64,000 nucleotides of DNA, from positions 171,210 to 235,209 of the forward strand of contig NZ_LXGN01000007.1 in assembly GCF_009372255.1 (NCBI RefSeq), written 5' to 3'. The DNA is from Acinetobacter guerrae (GTDB taxonomy: Bacteria; Pseudomonadota; Gammaproteobacteria; Pseudomonadales; Moraxellaceae). A program made the translations under genes and the position numbers. The notes under the pieces are model-generated. The model had not been told where the DNA came from and searched no databases. It worked only from the letters and a program-made list of their open reading frames with translations. Below, piece after piece: positions 29,484 through 38,975 of the stretch; positions within the stretch are counted from its first letter, which is position 1, and the number at the start of each line of letters is the position of its first letter.

Positions 29484-30671
29484 ATGCAAAATGTAGATCT
29501 TTTTTTCTTGTTGTTAGGCGCTGTCTTAGTACTAGCCATGCATGCTGGTTTTGCATTTTTAGAGCTAGGTACAGTCCGCCATAAAAATCAGGTCAATGCA
29601 CTTAGCAAGATTCTGACTGACTTTTCAATCTCTGCAATTGCCTATTTTTTTATAGGTTATTACATCTCCTATGGTTTGCATTTTTTTCATATGGGCACAA
29701 CGCTTTCGGCAGAACATGGCTATAACCTGATGCGTTGTTTCTTCTTACTGACCTTTGCCGCAGCGATTCCTGCCATTATTTCAGGTGGTATTGCCGAACG
29801 CGCCAAAATGCGCCCTCAAGCGATTGCAACCTTTTTATTGGTTGCGTTGGTTTATCCATTATTTGAAGGTATTGCATGGAATGGCAACTTTGGTCTACAG
29901 AATTGGTTACAAACACATTTTGGTGCGCCATTTCATGACTTTGCTGGTTCTGTGGTAGTTCATGCAATGGGTGGTTGGATCGCACTTGCAGCGGTACTTT
30001 TATTAGGGGCACGTCATGGTCGTTATAAAAATGATGGTCGTGTCAGTGCGCATCCGCCATCATCTATTCCATTTCTGGCTTTAGGCTCATGGATTTTAAT
30101 TGTTGGCTGGTTCGGCTTTAATGTTATGAGTGCCCAGCGAGTCGATGCAATCTCTGGTCTTGTTGCGATTAATTCACTCATGGCTATGGTGGGCGGTACA
30201 CTCAGCGCCAATCTAGCAGGAAAAAACGATCCAGGATTTTTACACAATGGCCCATTGGCTGGTTTAGTTGCTATTTGTGCAGGCTCAGACGTGGTGCATC
30301 CTTTTGGTGCATTAATGATTGGGTTAATTGCAGGTGTGATTTTCGTTAAATTATTTACATATACCCAAAACAAACTAAAAATTGATGACGTTCTAGGTGT
30401 TTGGCCTTTGCATGGCGTTTGTGGTGTATTTGGAGGTCTGGCTGTAGGAGTATTTGGACAACAATGGCTAGGTGGATTAGGTCATGTTTCTTTTATGTCA
30501 CAATTGATTGGAAGCGTTCTAGCAGTCAGTATCGCCCTACTGGGTGGTTTCATTGTCTATGGTGTTTTAAAAGTGACAATAGGCATTCGATTATCACAGG
30601 AAGAAGAATTTCAGGGCGCAGATTTGTCTATTCACAAAATTTCTGCCAACTCAGAAGAAGGTATGTTTTAA
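29484..30671 (+). CDS. amt: Ammonium transporter (Amt family)
   Basis: 395 residues from the ATG at 29484; an in-frame GTG at 29454 would add ten residues. It has eleven predicted TM helices with Amt signatures: GFAFLELGTVRHKNQVNAL, the SGGIAERAKMR segment and the twin-His region (DFAGSVVVHAMGGW with His168-type, and GVWPLHGVCG). It moves ammonium across the inner membrane. Unlike in many bacteria, no glnK/PII gene is adjacent. A consensus sigma-54 promoter lies upstream and a strong terminator follows. Confidence 0.93.
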   Translation: MQNVDLFFLLLGAVLVLAMHAGFAFLELGTVRHKNQVNALSKILTDFSISAIAYFFIGYYISYGLHFFHMGTTLSAEHGYNLMRCFFLLTFAAAIPAIISGGIAERAKMRPQAIATFLLVALVYPLFEGIAWNGNFGLQNWLQTHFGAPFHDFAGSVVVHAMGGWIALAAVLLLGARHGRYKNDGRVSAHPPSSIPFLALGSWILIVGWFGFNVMSAQRVDAISGLVAINSLMAMVGGTLSANLAGKNDPGFLHNGPLAGLVAICAGSDVVHPFGALMIGLIAGVIFVKLFTYTQNKLKIDDVLGVWPLHGVCGVFGGLAVGVFGQQWLGGLGHVSFMSQLIGSVLAVSIALLGGFIVYGVLKVTIGIRLSQEEEFQGADLSIHKISANSEEGMF

Positions 30672-30700
30672 ATCCCTTCACACTTTCATGATGATCTTTT

Positions 30701-30727
30701 AAACGGTTCTTTAGAACCGTTTTTTTT
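30701..30727 (+). terminator. amt terminator
   Basis: A 10-bp stem (aaacggttct / agaaccgttt) with a TT loop is followed by a long T-run. It is 30 bases past the amt stop. Confidence 0.92.
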
Positions 30728-30824
30728 GACTAATTTTTTATTGTATTTGAACGCCGTTTCTAAAAAGTGACATCCTCTATAACCTGACATAAAATATCCA
30801 TTATAAAATGTAGGGTTTAATTTT

Positions 30825-31628
30825 ATGTCTAATTTTACGGAGTTGCTCCATGCATCTCTCGATCAACAGAACGAATCCATTCAGTCTTATGAGTTTGAGC
30901 ATGTCAAAGTTTGGCTAAAAAAAGCATCTACACGGCATTCTATCTGGATGTATACTCCTCTGAAATGGCTGGCACGTTTGCTTCATATAGAAGCATTAAC
31001 GCCTATTCCTAATTATGGCGGCAAGAAAGCAATTCACTGTGAATATCGACGTATTACTTCCCTTGCAAAATTAGGAGTAAGCACTCCCAAAGTGTTAGCT
31101 CTCTGTGATAATGGGATTTTACTTCAAGATGCTGCAAACGGCGGTCAACATGTTATTCAACTTGATCATGCACTTGCACAAGCAGATGGCTCTGAGCAGC
31201 GATTAAAACTTTACACAGATGCAATGACTGAAATTCAAACACTCCACCATAAAGGTGCCTATTTAAGTGAAGCTTTTGTTCGTAATATTTTAGTCGATGC
31301 GCATCATCATTTTACTTTTATTGATTTTGAAACAGATCCACGAGAAATTCTAAACTTAAAAAACTGCCAAATACGTGATTGGTTATGTTTTATTTTCTCA
31401 TCATCATATCGTTTTAAATTAGAGGAAATTGAACAAGCGAGTACCATTTTTTATGATGCGCTGAATAAAAATAAAAAAGTGTTGCGTGAAATCTGTAAAA
31501 TTGGGCATAAATTACAATGGATTTTACATTTTAAACCAGAAAAACTAGGCAACGATGGAAAGAGAATCCAAAAATGTATGCTGTTTTTAAAAAAACTGGA
31601 GCAACATGAACCTCTCCCAATGATCTAA
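30825..31628 (+). CDS. Kinase-fold protein (Kdo/RIO-like) with altered catalytic loop
   Basis: A 267-residue protein that looks like a small kinase of the WaaP/KdkA/BUD32 type. It has a basic N-lobe with AIHCEYRRITSL as the likely alpha-C region, a catalytic-loop-like LHHKGAYLSEAFVRNILV and a DFG-equivalent FIDFETD. The Asn and the metal Asp are kept, but the position of the catalytic Asp (five residues before the Asn) is Glu. A role in phosphorylating lipopolysaccharide core sugars is possible but unproven. Confidence 0.65.
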   Translation: MSNFTELLHASLDQQNESIQSYEFEHVKVWLKKASTRHSIWMYTPLKWLARLLHIEALTPIPNYGGKKAIHCEYRRITSLAKLGVSTPKVLALCDNGILLQDAANGGQHVIQLDHALAQADGSEQRLKLYTDAMTEIQTLHHKGAYLSEAFVRNILVDAHHHFTFIDFETDPREILNLKNCQIRDWLCFIFSSSYRFKLEEIEQASTIFYDALNKNKKVLREICKIGHKLQWILHFKPEKLGNDGKRIQKCMLFLKKLEQHEPLPMI

Positions 31629-31657
31629 TGAAAATCAATCAAACCCTTTTAATCTAT

Positions 31658-32983
31658 TCAACTTTTTAAGATTTTTGGCAAACGTACCAATACACTCAAC
31701 CCCCCTAGCTCTGGGCTTTGTGAAAGGATTAACTCACCGCCCAAACGCTGCGTTGCTTTATCCACAATAGACAAACCAAGACCACTTCCTACTTCAAGAT
31801 GATGATGTACACGATAAAAACGTTTTAATACCTGATCATAATATTGTGGATCAATCCCTGCGCCGCTGTCTTCAATTTGCACACAGGCATAGTTATTTTC
31901 ATTTTCATATACAGAAATATTAATCACACCAGCCACTGGAGTGTACTTAATCGCATTATCAATCAAGTTAAAAATGATAGAGTGAACAGTAGGTTCAATA
32001 CTGACCATTTCAATATCTTCATTGCGCTCAAAGCCCAGATCTATTTCCTTTTCCATCGCTAAATTCATCAGCTGCTCGACACAATTCAATGCGACGTTAT
32101 TGAGTTGAAAAGTGCTAAATCGCTCAAGGCTATTCATTGAAGCATCTTGCTTAGCTAAAGCCAAAAGCTGACTAACCAAATGCTGGATACGAGCCAAGCC
32201 TTTGCTCAGGTTTTGTAATGCCACGTGGTCTGGAAACTGGCTTAATAAAATTTTGGTCTGCAAATTTAAAGCGGTAATCGGGGTACGCAGTTCGTGAGCA
32301 GCATCGGCAACAAACTGTTTCTGCTCTTGTTGAGCTGTAGAAATCCGTTCAAATAGCCGATTCATTTCATGAATGGTGGGTGAAAGCTCTTCAGGATAAT
32401 GTTTTTCATAAATAGGTGCTAAATCATTAGAATCACGTTGAATCAGTTCAGATTTAAAGTCATCTAGTGGTTTTAAACTACGTCGAATAATTCCCGCTAA
32501 ACCAATGAGAGCAAAAGGTAAAATAATGACATAAGGCAAAAACATGCTTCCCGCAAGTTCAAGCGCCATGACCTGTCTAACTTTTTGTTGTTGGCTAATT
32601 TGAATTTGAAAATCTTTGGTCGGCATTACATAAGTACGCCAGATTCCATGTTCAGTCTGCTGCGTATAAAAACCTGCATATTTGACAGGAGGAACCAATA
32701 AACGGTCTGCATGACTTAAATGGCTTTGTTCCTTGTATGCCCAAATATCAACAAAAAGATCTTCTTCACGATAAATACGATCTTTTTCAAAGTGACTTAC
32801 GACAGCCGCATAAGGTTGAGTTGCAGAGCGCTTAGCCAAATATTGCATTTGTGCATCAAGAATCTGATTACTTTCTTGTAAGGCAATTTTGTACGCTGAA
32901 AAAATAAGAACACAGCCCAGCAAAATACTAAAAATAGACGTGTACCAAATTAAGCGCCGCTTTAAAGAATAATGCTGGAACAT
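31658..32983 (-). CDS. pmrB: PmrB sensor histidine kinase
   Basis: A 441-residue two-TM sensor kinase (TM1 ~10-32, TM2 ~145-165) with a ~110-residue periplasmic sensor, a HAMP-like linker and HisKA (AADAAHELRTP, phospho-His230). The HATPase domain has NAIKYTP, DSGAGIDP and GSGLGLSIV. The sequence is close to A. baumannii PmrB throughout. It senses acid, iron or cationic peptides and phosphorylates PmrA. In clinical A. baumannii, substitutions here raise lipid A modification and polymyxin resistance. I did not assess any residue as a resistance mutation. It starts 16 bases after pmrA. Confidence 0.9.
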   Translation of the reverse strand: MFQHYSLKRRLIWYTSIFSILLGCVLIFSAYKIALQESNQILDAQMQYLAKRSATQPYAAVVSHFEKDRIYREEDLFVDIWAYKEQSHLSHADRLLVPPVKYAGFYTQQTEHGIWRTYVMPTKDFQIQISQQQKVRQVMALELAGSMFLPYVIILPFALIGLAGIIRRSLKPLDDFKSELIQRDSNDLAPIYEKHYPEELSPTIHEMNRLFERISTAQQEQKQFVADAAHELRTPITALNLQTKILLSQFPDHVALQNLSKGLARIQHLVSQLLALAKQDASMNSLERFSTFQLNNVALNCVEQLMNLAMEKEIDLGFERNEDIEMVSIEPTVHSIIFNLIDNAIKYTPVAGVINISVYENENNYACVQIEDSGAGIDPQYYDQVLKRFYRVHHHLEVGSGLGLSIVDKATQRLGGELILSQSPELGGLSVLVRLPKILKS

Positions 32984-32999
32984 AGATATTTAAAATCCT

Positions 33000-33674
33000 T
33001 TAGCTATGTCCAAGACGATAACCCAAACCGCGAATTGTACGAATAAAATCCTTACCCAGTTTAGAGCGCAAATGATGCACATAGACTTCAATAGTATTAC
33101 TGGTCACTTCGCTATCGAAGTCATACAGCTTATCTTCCAAATTTGCTTTGGAGAAAATCTTATTTGGATGTGTCATGAGTGGAATTAAAATTGCCCACTC
33201 ACGATTAGAAAGTTCAATTTCCTGACCTTTTACTGTGGCAACATGCTTCTCGATATTTAAGATTACATCGCCACTTTTGAGAATTTGATCCTGACTGGTG
33301 GCTTGTGCCTCTTTACCGCTACGGCGCAATAATGCGTGGATACGTGCCAATAACTCATCAAACTCATAAGGCTTGATCAAATAATCATCAGCCCCCTGAT
33401 TTAGTCCATCTACACGATTTTCCAGTTGATCACGTGCTGAAATAATCAGCACAGGTACAGCAGTTTTCTGACGAATTTGCTTCAGTACCTGCATACCATC
33501 CATCATGGGTAAACCAAGATCAAGCAATACCAGATCAAAAGTCTGTTTTGCAAGTTGTGCTAGGCCATCGATTCCATTATTTACCCATTCCACATCAAAT
33601 TGATGATACTTGAGCAAAGTAAGCGTGGACTCTGCAATCATGAAGTCATCTTCAATAATTAGGATTTTAGGCAT
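33000..33674 (-). CDS. pmrA: PmrA response regulator
   Basis: A 224-residue OmpR-type regulator. The receiver domain has acidic EDD (8-10), phospho-acceptor Asp52 (LLDLGLPMMDG) and Lys in LIKPYEF. The C-terminal winged helix ends TIRGLGYRLGHS. It is near identical in pattern to A. baumannii PmrA and heads a pmrA-pmrB operon. In A. baumannii the phosphoethanolamine transferase gene pmrC directly precedes pmrA; here the upstream 439 bases hold no gene and a porin follows. Confidence 0.92.
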   Translation of the reverse strand: MPKILIIEDDFMIAESTLTLLKYHQFDVEWVNNGIDGLAQLAKQTFDLVLLDLGLPMMDGMQVLKQIRQKTAVPVLIISARDQLENRVDGLNQGADDYLIKPYEFDELLARIHALLRRSGKEAQATSQDQILKSGDVILNIEKHVATVKGQEIELSNREWAILIPLMTHPNKIFSKANLEDKLYDFDSEVTSNTIEVYVHHLRSKLGKDFIRTIRGLGYRLGHS

Positions 33675-34113
33675 GGTATTGGCTCACAGCTAATCAATTT
33701 ATTATCAGGATTTCTATCTGTATGTCATGTCGCTTAGATATTCATGTCATCCAAAAATATCTTAAACCCAATGACAGTGTATCTGAACATTAGAATGTTT
33801 ATTTTCATCCGTATTTAAACAGGTAATGTTTAAAATGACCAGTCCGATATAATCCTGCAAGCGATTTTATATCGAATAAATAACGTCTATCATTTTGGTC
33901 TTTAGGAGTTTTTATTTTTACCTAATTAAATAATTCAAACCAGTAACCTGTATTTGTCAAATAAACTTAAGTATCATATAAACTCAAAAAATGGGATCGA
34001 ACATCAACATCATATTCCGATTACACCCTGCTAATCTAAGAATTTAAACTTAAAACTCTCTTAAATAAAGAAAGGCGACCTTTCTGATCGCCTCTATTTA
34101 GCTTATTGATTTA
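33675..34113. other. Intergenic region upstream of pmrA
   Basis: 439 AT-rich bases with no convincing ORF and no recognisable remnant of pmrC. It contains an inverted repeat tttaaac-N7-gtttaaa (33814-33834). This resembles the TTTAA-type halves of Acinetobacter PmrA sites, but its spacing differs from the usual direct repeat, so I do not call it an operator. Confidence 0.5.
34072..34093 (-). terminator. Possible porin terminator
   Basis: aggcga (34073-34078) pairs with tcgcct (34088-34093), and an A/T-rich stretch follows on the minus strand. It is 21 bases past the porin stop. Confidence 0.6.
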
Positions 34114-35223
34114 TTAGAATTTAAACTCTAAGCCAATTCCTCCGACAGGCTGCTTATCTTTTTTGTCTGCCTGCTCAAGTGTTAAATAGCCTGCATAACC
34201 ATAGGTTCTAAATTGCTTACTAAATGCATAATCTAACCCTGCAATAATTTGTTCGGCTTCAAAATCGGATACATTGGTTTTAAAACTGGTATTGTTTTGG
34301 CTGTATTGACCTTTTACTGTCCAGTTTTTTGCATTTGGAAAATTATATTCAGCGCCAATCAACCAGCCATTTGCGTCATCAATTTTTTCTGAACCCACTG
34401 CATTGCCTGCCACACGCTCAACCTCTGAACTCTGATAAAGTGCTTTTAAAGCCAAATTATTATCTAGTAAATTAATTCGACCAATCGCTCGAATCGTATT
34501 GGCAGCGGCTAAAAGAGAACCACCTGAAATTTCTGGTTCAGATGCATTTAAAAAGCCACGTCCTAAAAAGGTGCTTGGAATCGCTTTGTCATAGCCAATC
34601 CCTGCAACCACAATTTTATTGTCATACACAGCCGAGGCAGACCATGCATCGCCTAAACCACCGCCCGCAGCTTTTACGCCACCACTCGATGACTTAATGC
34701 CTGAGCCTTCCCCAGTGGCTAGCAGTGCATTAATTTTAATCTGACCATTAGGTAAGTTTAGTGCAGGAGATTCATATACAACCACATTATCTACTCGGTT
34801 TTCACCAGTAAAAATACCTGTAATATCAGCTTTGTTAGCAACATAATTATTAAATGTGTCTACGACTGAGGAAAGTTGTTTAACGGGTGTATCGTGTTTA
34901 CCAATTTTCAGCGTGCCGAATACATTATCTTTTAATCCCACAAAACGATTACGCTGCGCCCAGTCGGTTCCATCTCCATCGGCGTTAAATGCCCATTCTG
35001 CCAAATAAACTGCACTTAAACGTTCGGTTAATTTTTCTTCACCTTTTATCCCAAGATATGAACTATTGGAACTGAGTTCCCAAACATCACTATCTGATTT
35101 TGTTGCATTACGTTCAGGCAAGTAATCAAGCGAAGTGTCGATTTCCCCATACAACGTCGGTGCGGCAAAACTGGTTCCAGCAAAGAAAGATAAGGCAAAT
35201 GCCAATGCAATTTTGGTTTTCAT
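34114..35223 (-). CDS. Gram-negative general porin
   Basis: A 369-residue outer-membrane beta-barrel. It has a signal peptide (MKTKIALAFALSFFAGTSFA) and a first strand APTLYGEIDTSLDY. The sequence RFVGLKDNVFGTLKIGKHDTP is the typical Porin_4 loop-3 lead-in, and the terminal Phe (GGIGLEFKF) is the signal for BAM insertion. It should form a trimeric diffusion channel. It is not the well-known OmpA, CarO or Omp33-36 by pattern; specificity is unknown. Confidence 0.85.
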   Translation of the reverse strand: MKTKIALAFALSFFAGTSFAAPTLYGEIDTSLDYLPERNATKSDSDVWELSSNSSYLGIKGEEKLTERLSAVYLAEWAFNADGDGTDWAQRNRFVGLKDNVFGTLKIGKHDTPVKQLSSVVDTFNNYVANKADITGIFTGENRVDNVVVYESPALNLPNGQIKINALLATGEGSGIKSSSGGVKAAGGGLGDAWSASAVYDNKIVVAGIGYDKAIPSTFLGRGFLNASEPEISGGSLLAAANTIRAIGRINLLDNNLALKALYQSSEVERVAGNAVGSEKIDDANGWLIGAEYNFPNAKNWTVKGQYSQNNTSFKTNVSDFEAEQIIAGLDYAFSKQFRTYGYAGYLTLEQADKKDKQPVGGIGLEFKF

Positions 35224-35354
35224 ATTTTGTTCCTGTGTAAATTTGTTACAAATCCTACACAGTTCGCAAATATTACAGAACGATTAAAATTTTATTAACT
35301 TATTCAGTTTTTTGCTTAGGCTAATTTTTACATTATTGATTTTTAAATAATTAT

Positions 35355-36593
35355 TTATTTAAATTTTGTATAATGTTTTTTCCATTGATAAAGCGGAATC
35401 ATACATATCATCGCGATCAATACAATCGAACTCAAATACACAGCGTAGCCTAGCCAGTCTCCCACAATTCCACTTACCGTGTATAAGCCGCCTCCCACGG
35501 TGGCCATGATTGCAACCTGAAAGGTAAAATCAGTGCCCGCCAAAGTTTTTCGACTGTATTGCATCACCAAAGTTAGAATAACCACCAAAAGCATGGCAGA
35601 AACGGCATCTTCAAATGCATTAATCAGATAAATAATCATGTTTGGTAGTTTGATATTCTGACCAAAAACAAAGGCTAAACCTGCATAAGCCAATAGGCTT
35701 AAAATTTTCAAATAAGAAAATAAAATCAATAACATTGAACGCGAATAGCGTTTAAGTAAGTACCCTGAAATTGCTGCTCCACATAATGCAGCAAAAGCAC
35801 CAAACATCGTGATATATACACCAATCTGAGTAAAGTTAAGTCCCATATCCACCATGAGCGGTTTTAATAATGGCCCACTCAAACCATCCGCAACTTTAAA
35901 ACTGATCAACACCAGTAGCCAACAACGTAGCTCTTTTGATTGCGTAAAATGATCAAAATAGTCTTTTAATGAATACTGCAATTGCGCTGTATTATTTATT
36001 CTGGTTTGCTCATTTTTATAATATAAAATTGGAATGGTATTCATGAGTACAGCCAAAGCTAGCCCCAGAAAAGTTATTTGCCAACTGAGCCAATCTAAAG
36101 CCCAAAGCAAAACCCCGCCACCAACGATAAAACCAAGCCGAGAACCAATAACCTGAAAGGTATTACCCCAATGTTGTTGATCTGTTTTCAACAAATTAAC
36201 CGCTAGACCATCGGTCGCAATATCTTGTGTTGCACCAGTTAAATTTAAAAAAAGCAGCAGTACAAAAAACAAAAAAAGATAATGTGTTTGACCTAATGAA
36301 TCAATCGGATAAAAAGATAAAATTACTAAAATGACCACACTAAAAATTTGCGTGGGTAATATCCAACTACGATAATGCCCTATTTTAGAATAACCAAATC
36401 GATCGACCAGTGGTGCCCAAAGTATTTTGATTGACCACGGTAACATCAGTAAACCAAAGCCACCAATCTGTGCCAGCGAAACACCTTGCGACCTTAAAAT
36501 TACAGGCAAGGCATGTGTCATAAACCCAACAGGTAATCCTTGCGCCCAATACAATGAAAATAATAAAACATATAAGCGCGTAGGATTCAGCAT
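35355..36593 (-). CDS. MFS transporter (AmpG / RhtX-FptX-like)
   Basis: A 412-residue, twelve-TM major facilitator. The N-terminal LYWAQGLPVGFMTHALPVIL and GATQDIATDGLAVNLL segments match the AmpG/RhtX-FptX group, which import muropeptides or siderophores. There is no siderophore gene or TonB receptor next to it, so the substrate stays open. It is divergent from the PlsC-like acyltransferase gene. Confidence 0.78.
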   Translation of the reverse strand: MLNPTRLYVLLFSLYWAQGLPVGFMTHALPVILRSQGVSLAQIGGFGLLMLPWSIKILWAPLVDRFGYSKIGHYRSWILPTQIFSVVILVILSFYPIDSLGQTHYLFLFFVLLLFLNLTGATQDIATDGLAVNLLKTDQQHWGNTFQVIGSRLGFIVGGGVLLWALDWLSWQITFLGLALAVLMNTIPILYYKNEQTRINNTAQLQYSLKDYFDHFTQSKELRCWLLVLISFKVADGLSGPLLKPLMVDMGLNFTQIGVYITMFGAFAALCGAAISGYLLKRYSRSMLLILFSYLKILSLLAYAGLAFVFGQNIKLPNMIIYLINAFEDAVSAMLLVVILTLVMQYSRKTLAGTDFTFQVAIMATVGGGLYTVSGIVGDWLGYAVYLSSIVLIAMICMIPLYQWKKHYTKFK

Positions 36594-36701
36594 TTATTTC
36601 CCTTTGCAAAATATTGGGCATTAAAGTCTATATTCTGCCAATGTCAGTTTAATTTCAAAAGACTATGATGATAAAAAGGATTTTTTTATAGCCAGCAGGA
36701 T

Positions 36702-37325
36702 ATGCAATATTTTCCAGAATTGCCCAATCAGGTTCCACATCGTGGTACAACTTTTAGCCGTGCTTTATTTAAAAAAATGTTCTTGGCACAAGGCTGGAGC
36801 ATTGAAGGTGAATTGCCAAACTTAGCCAAAGCTGTCGCAATTATTGCACCACATACTTCCAATATTGATGCATGGTATGGTTTTTTAGCAATTGGTGGCT
36901 TAGGCATTAAAATTACTGTTTTGGGCAAAGATAGCTTGTTTAAACCACCTTTCCAGCCTTTATTAAAATGGGCAGGGTTAATTCCTGTAAAACGTGATCG
37001 TATCAATGGATTAACTGAGCAAGTTGTTCATTTCATTGAACAACAGGATCAGATCTGGGTAGGTATGGCCCCCGAAGGTACACGTAAAAAAGCAGAAAAA
37101 ATAAAAAGTGGCTTTTATCAAATTGCGTTAAAAGCGCATATTCCGATTGTGATTTTTGCTTTTGATTTTGATCAAAAAAAGATTCATAGCTTAGGCTTAT
37201 TTCATCCAACAGGTCACTATGAACAAGATCTGGATCAAATTATGCAGCATTTCGCAGGAAAATTTTCAGCGCATACACCAAACTGGCTCTCATTACCTTT
37301 ACAAAATCTAGTCAAAAAACGCTAG
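36702..37325 (+). CDS. PlsC-like lysophospholipid acyltransferase
   Basis: A 207-residue single-domain acyltransferase. The catalytic HX4D motif is HTSNID (His51, Asp56) and the substrate motif is PEGTRKKAEKIKSGFY (~127-142). It lacks an N-terminal TM helix, unlike canonical PlsC, so it is a peripheral member of the family that may acylate lysophospholipids or ornithine-type lipids. It precedes a patatin phospholipase gene by 67 bases, suggesting a shared role in lipid turnover. Confidence 0.85.
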   Translation: MQYFPELPNQVPHRGTTFSRALFKKMFLAQGWSIEGELPNLAKAVAIIAPHTSNIDAWYGFLAIGGLGIKITVLGKDSLFKPPFQPLLKWAGLIPVKRDRINGLTEQVVHFIEQQDQIWVGMAPEGTRKKAEKIKSGFYQIALKAHIPIVIFAFDFDQKKIHSLGLFHPTGHYEQDLDQIMQHFAGKFSAHTPNWLSLPLQNLVKKR

Positions 37326-37392
37326 TATTCACCAATTAAATCTGTTCAGATGTGCGCATCTTTTTTGGCCATTTTTGCTATTTTAATTGAAG

Positions 37393-38310
37393 ATGAAAGT
37401 TGTACATTTTGCCCTGATTGGCACCCTGAGTCTTGCGCTATTTGGTTGTGATAAAACCGTTAAAACTCCCACTCAAACCACACCTCTCAAAGCCCGCGAA
37501 CCCGTGATTGCATTAGCTCTTGGCGGTGGTGGTGCTAAAGGCTTTGCTCATATTGGGGTAATTAAAGTTTTAGAGTCGCATGGTATTAAAGCTAAAATTG
37601 TCACTGGAACCAGTGCAGGTAGTTTTGTCGGTAGTATTTATGCTAGTGGTCAAACACCGTATCAAATGCAAAGTCTTGCGCTAAAGCTACAGGAATCGGA
37701 TTTACGCGATCTGACGCTTAATCGTCAGGGCATTATTTTGGGTCAAAAATTACAGGATTACGTCAATACCCAAGTAGGCAATAAACCGATTGAAAAATTC
37801 CCAATTCGCTTTGCCGCAGTTGCCACTCGTCTGGACAATGGTCAAAAAGCCGATTTTATTAAAGGCAATGCAGGTCAAGCAGTTCGCGCATCTTGTAGTA
37901 TCCCCAATGTCTTTGTACCGGCAACGATTGCTAATGTGAAATATGTCGATGGCGGTCTGGTAAGCCCTATTCCAGTCAAAACAGCAAAAGATATGGGCGC
38001 GGATATTGTGATAGCAGTCGATATCTCTGCACGTCCCACAGGTTCAGGCGCGGGCAATATGCTAGGCCTTTTAGATCAAACCATTAATATTATGGGTCAG
38101 CAAAGTATCAGTACAGAGTTGAATCAAGCCAATGTCGTCATTCAGCCAAAAGTCGGCAATTTAGGCGTACTGGATTTGAAATCGAGCAATCAGGCAATTT
38201 TGGAAGGCGAAAAAGCAGCTCAACTGAAAATAAAAGAAATTCAAGGTGTAATTAATGCCTTTAAAAAATCCCCAGCCGCACTAAAACCTGCACCACGTCC
38301 AAAATTTTAA
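37393..38310 (+). CDS. Patatin-like phospholipase lipoprotein (RssA-like)
   Basis: 305 residues from the ATG at 37393 (a TTG two codons earlier is possible). A lipoprotein signal (LSLALFGC, Cys19) is followed by a complete patatin domain: oxyanion loop GGGGAKG (44-50), nucleophile in GTSAG (Ser74) and catalytic Asp in DGG (Asp186). It should be a serine lipid hydrolase attached to a membrane on the periplasmic side. The lipobox on a patatin domain is less usual than the cytoplasmic RssA form. Confidence 0.9.
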   Translation: MKVVHFALIGTLSLALFGCDKTVKTPTQTTPLKAREPVIALALGGGGAKGFAHIGVIKVLESHGIKAKIVTGTSAGSFVGSIYASGQTPYQMQSLALKLQESDLRDLTLNRQGIILGQKLQDYVNTQVGNKPIEKFPIRFAAVATRLDNGQKADFIKGNAGQAVRASCSIPNVFVPATIANVKYVDGGLVSPIPVKTAKDMGADIVIAVDISARPTGSGAGNMLGLLDQTINIMGQQSISTELNQANVVIQPKVGNLGVLDLKSSNQAILEGEKAAQLKIKEIQGVINAFKKSPAALKPAPRPKF

Positions 38311-38496
38311 TGCATCTTTAACTCATAAAATGGGTATTTGAGCTTTAGGCTTAACTACCCATTATATTGCCAAATTTATAGCATTTTTTTGATTTTTATA
38401 TTCATTTTGCTATTTTAATATTCATCCTTGCCTAGTTCTGTTACATTGATGACTGATGATTTTTTCATCTCTATCATAAGTAATATGAGCAACGCT

Positions 38497-38964
38497 ATGG
38501 AATTATTTTTAGAACCCTGGCATTGGTTTGTTTTAGGTATTATTCTCATGCTTTCCGAGCTGATTTTACCTGCCTTTGCCGCCCTTTGGTTTGGTATTGC
38601 CGCCATTATGGTAGGTATTTTACTGTGGCTTTTCCCGATGATGAGTGTAAACACACAAATTGTACTGTGGATTATCTTGTCAATTCTTTGCACCATTCTA
38701 TGGTTTAAATTTATTAAGCCACTTTCAATTGATAAAACTAAAGCTGGATTATCCCGTGAAGCCACGATTGGTCAGGTCGGTATGGTGATTCAGGTCGGAT
38801 TAAGCCATGATCAGGTCGTAGTACGTTTTGCTTTGCCTGTATTGGGAGCCGATGAATGGAACTGCCGTAGCCTTTCTCCTGTACAAGTGGGAGATCGTGT
38901 CAGGGTGGTCGATATTATGGGCAATGATCTAGTTGTTCAATTACATAAATCTCAAGAAACATAA
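38497..38964 (+). CDS. NfeD-like membrane protein
   Basis: 155 residues from the ATG at 38497 (MELFLEPWHW). In-frame ATGs at 38485 and 38449 and a TTG at 38428 are alternatives and the start is uncertain. Three N-terminal TM helices are followed by a C-terminal OB-fold domain (IGQVGMVIQVG to VVDIMGNDLVVQ). NfeD-like proteins pair with SPFH proteins, and here the SPFH gene follows after 11 bases. The pair organises inner-membrane microdomains. Confidence 0.85.
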   Translation: MELFLEPWHWFVLGIILMLSELILPAFAALWFGIAAIMVGILLWLFPMMSVNTQIVLWIILSILCTILWFKFIKPLSIDKTKAGLSREATIGQVGMVIQVGLSHDQVVVRFALPVLGADEWNCRSLSPVQVGDRVRVVDIMGNDLVVQLHKSQET

Positions 38965-38975
38965 GAGGATTTTTT

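Noticed and set aside
33814..33834. Inverted repeat as a PmrA box
   Set aside because: The known Acinetobacter PmrA site is a direct repeat with different spacing; this match is too weak.
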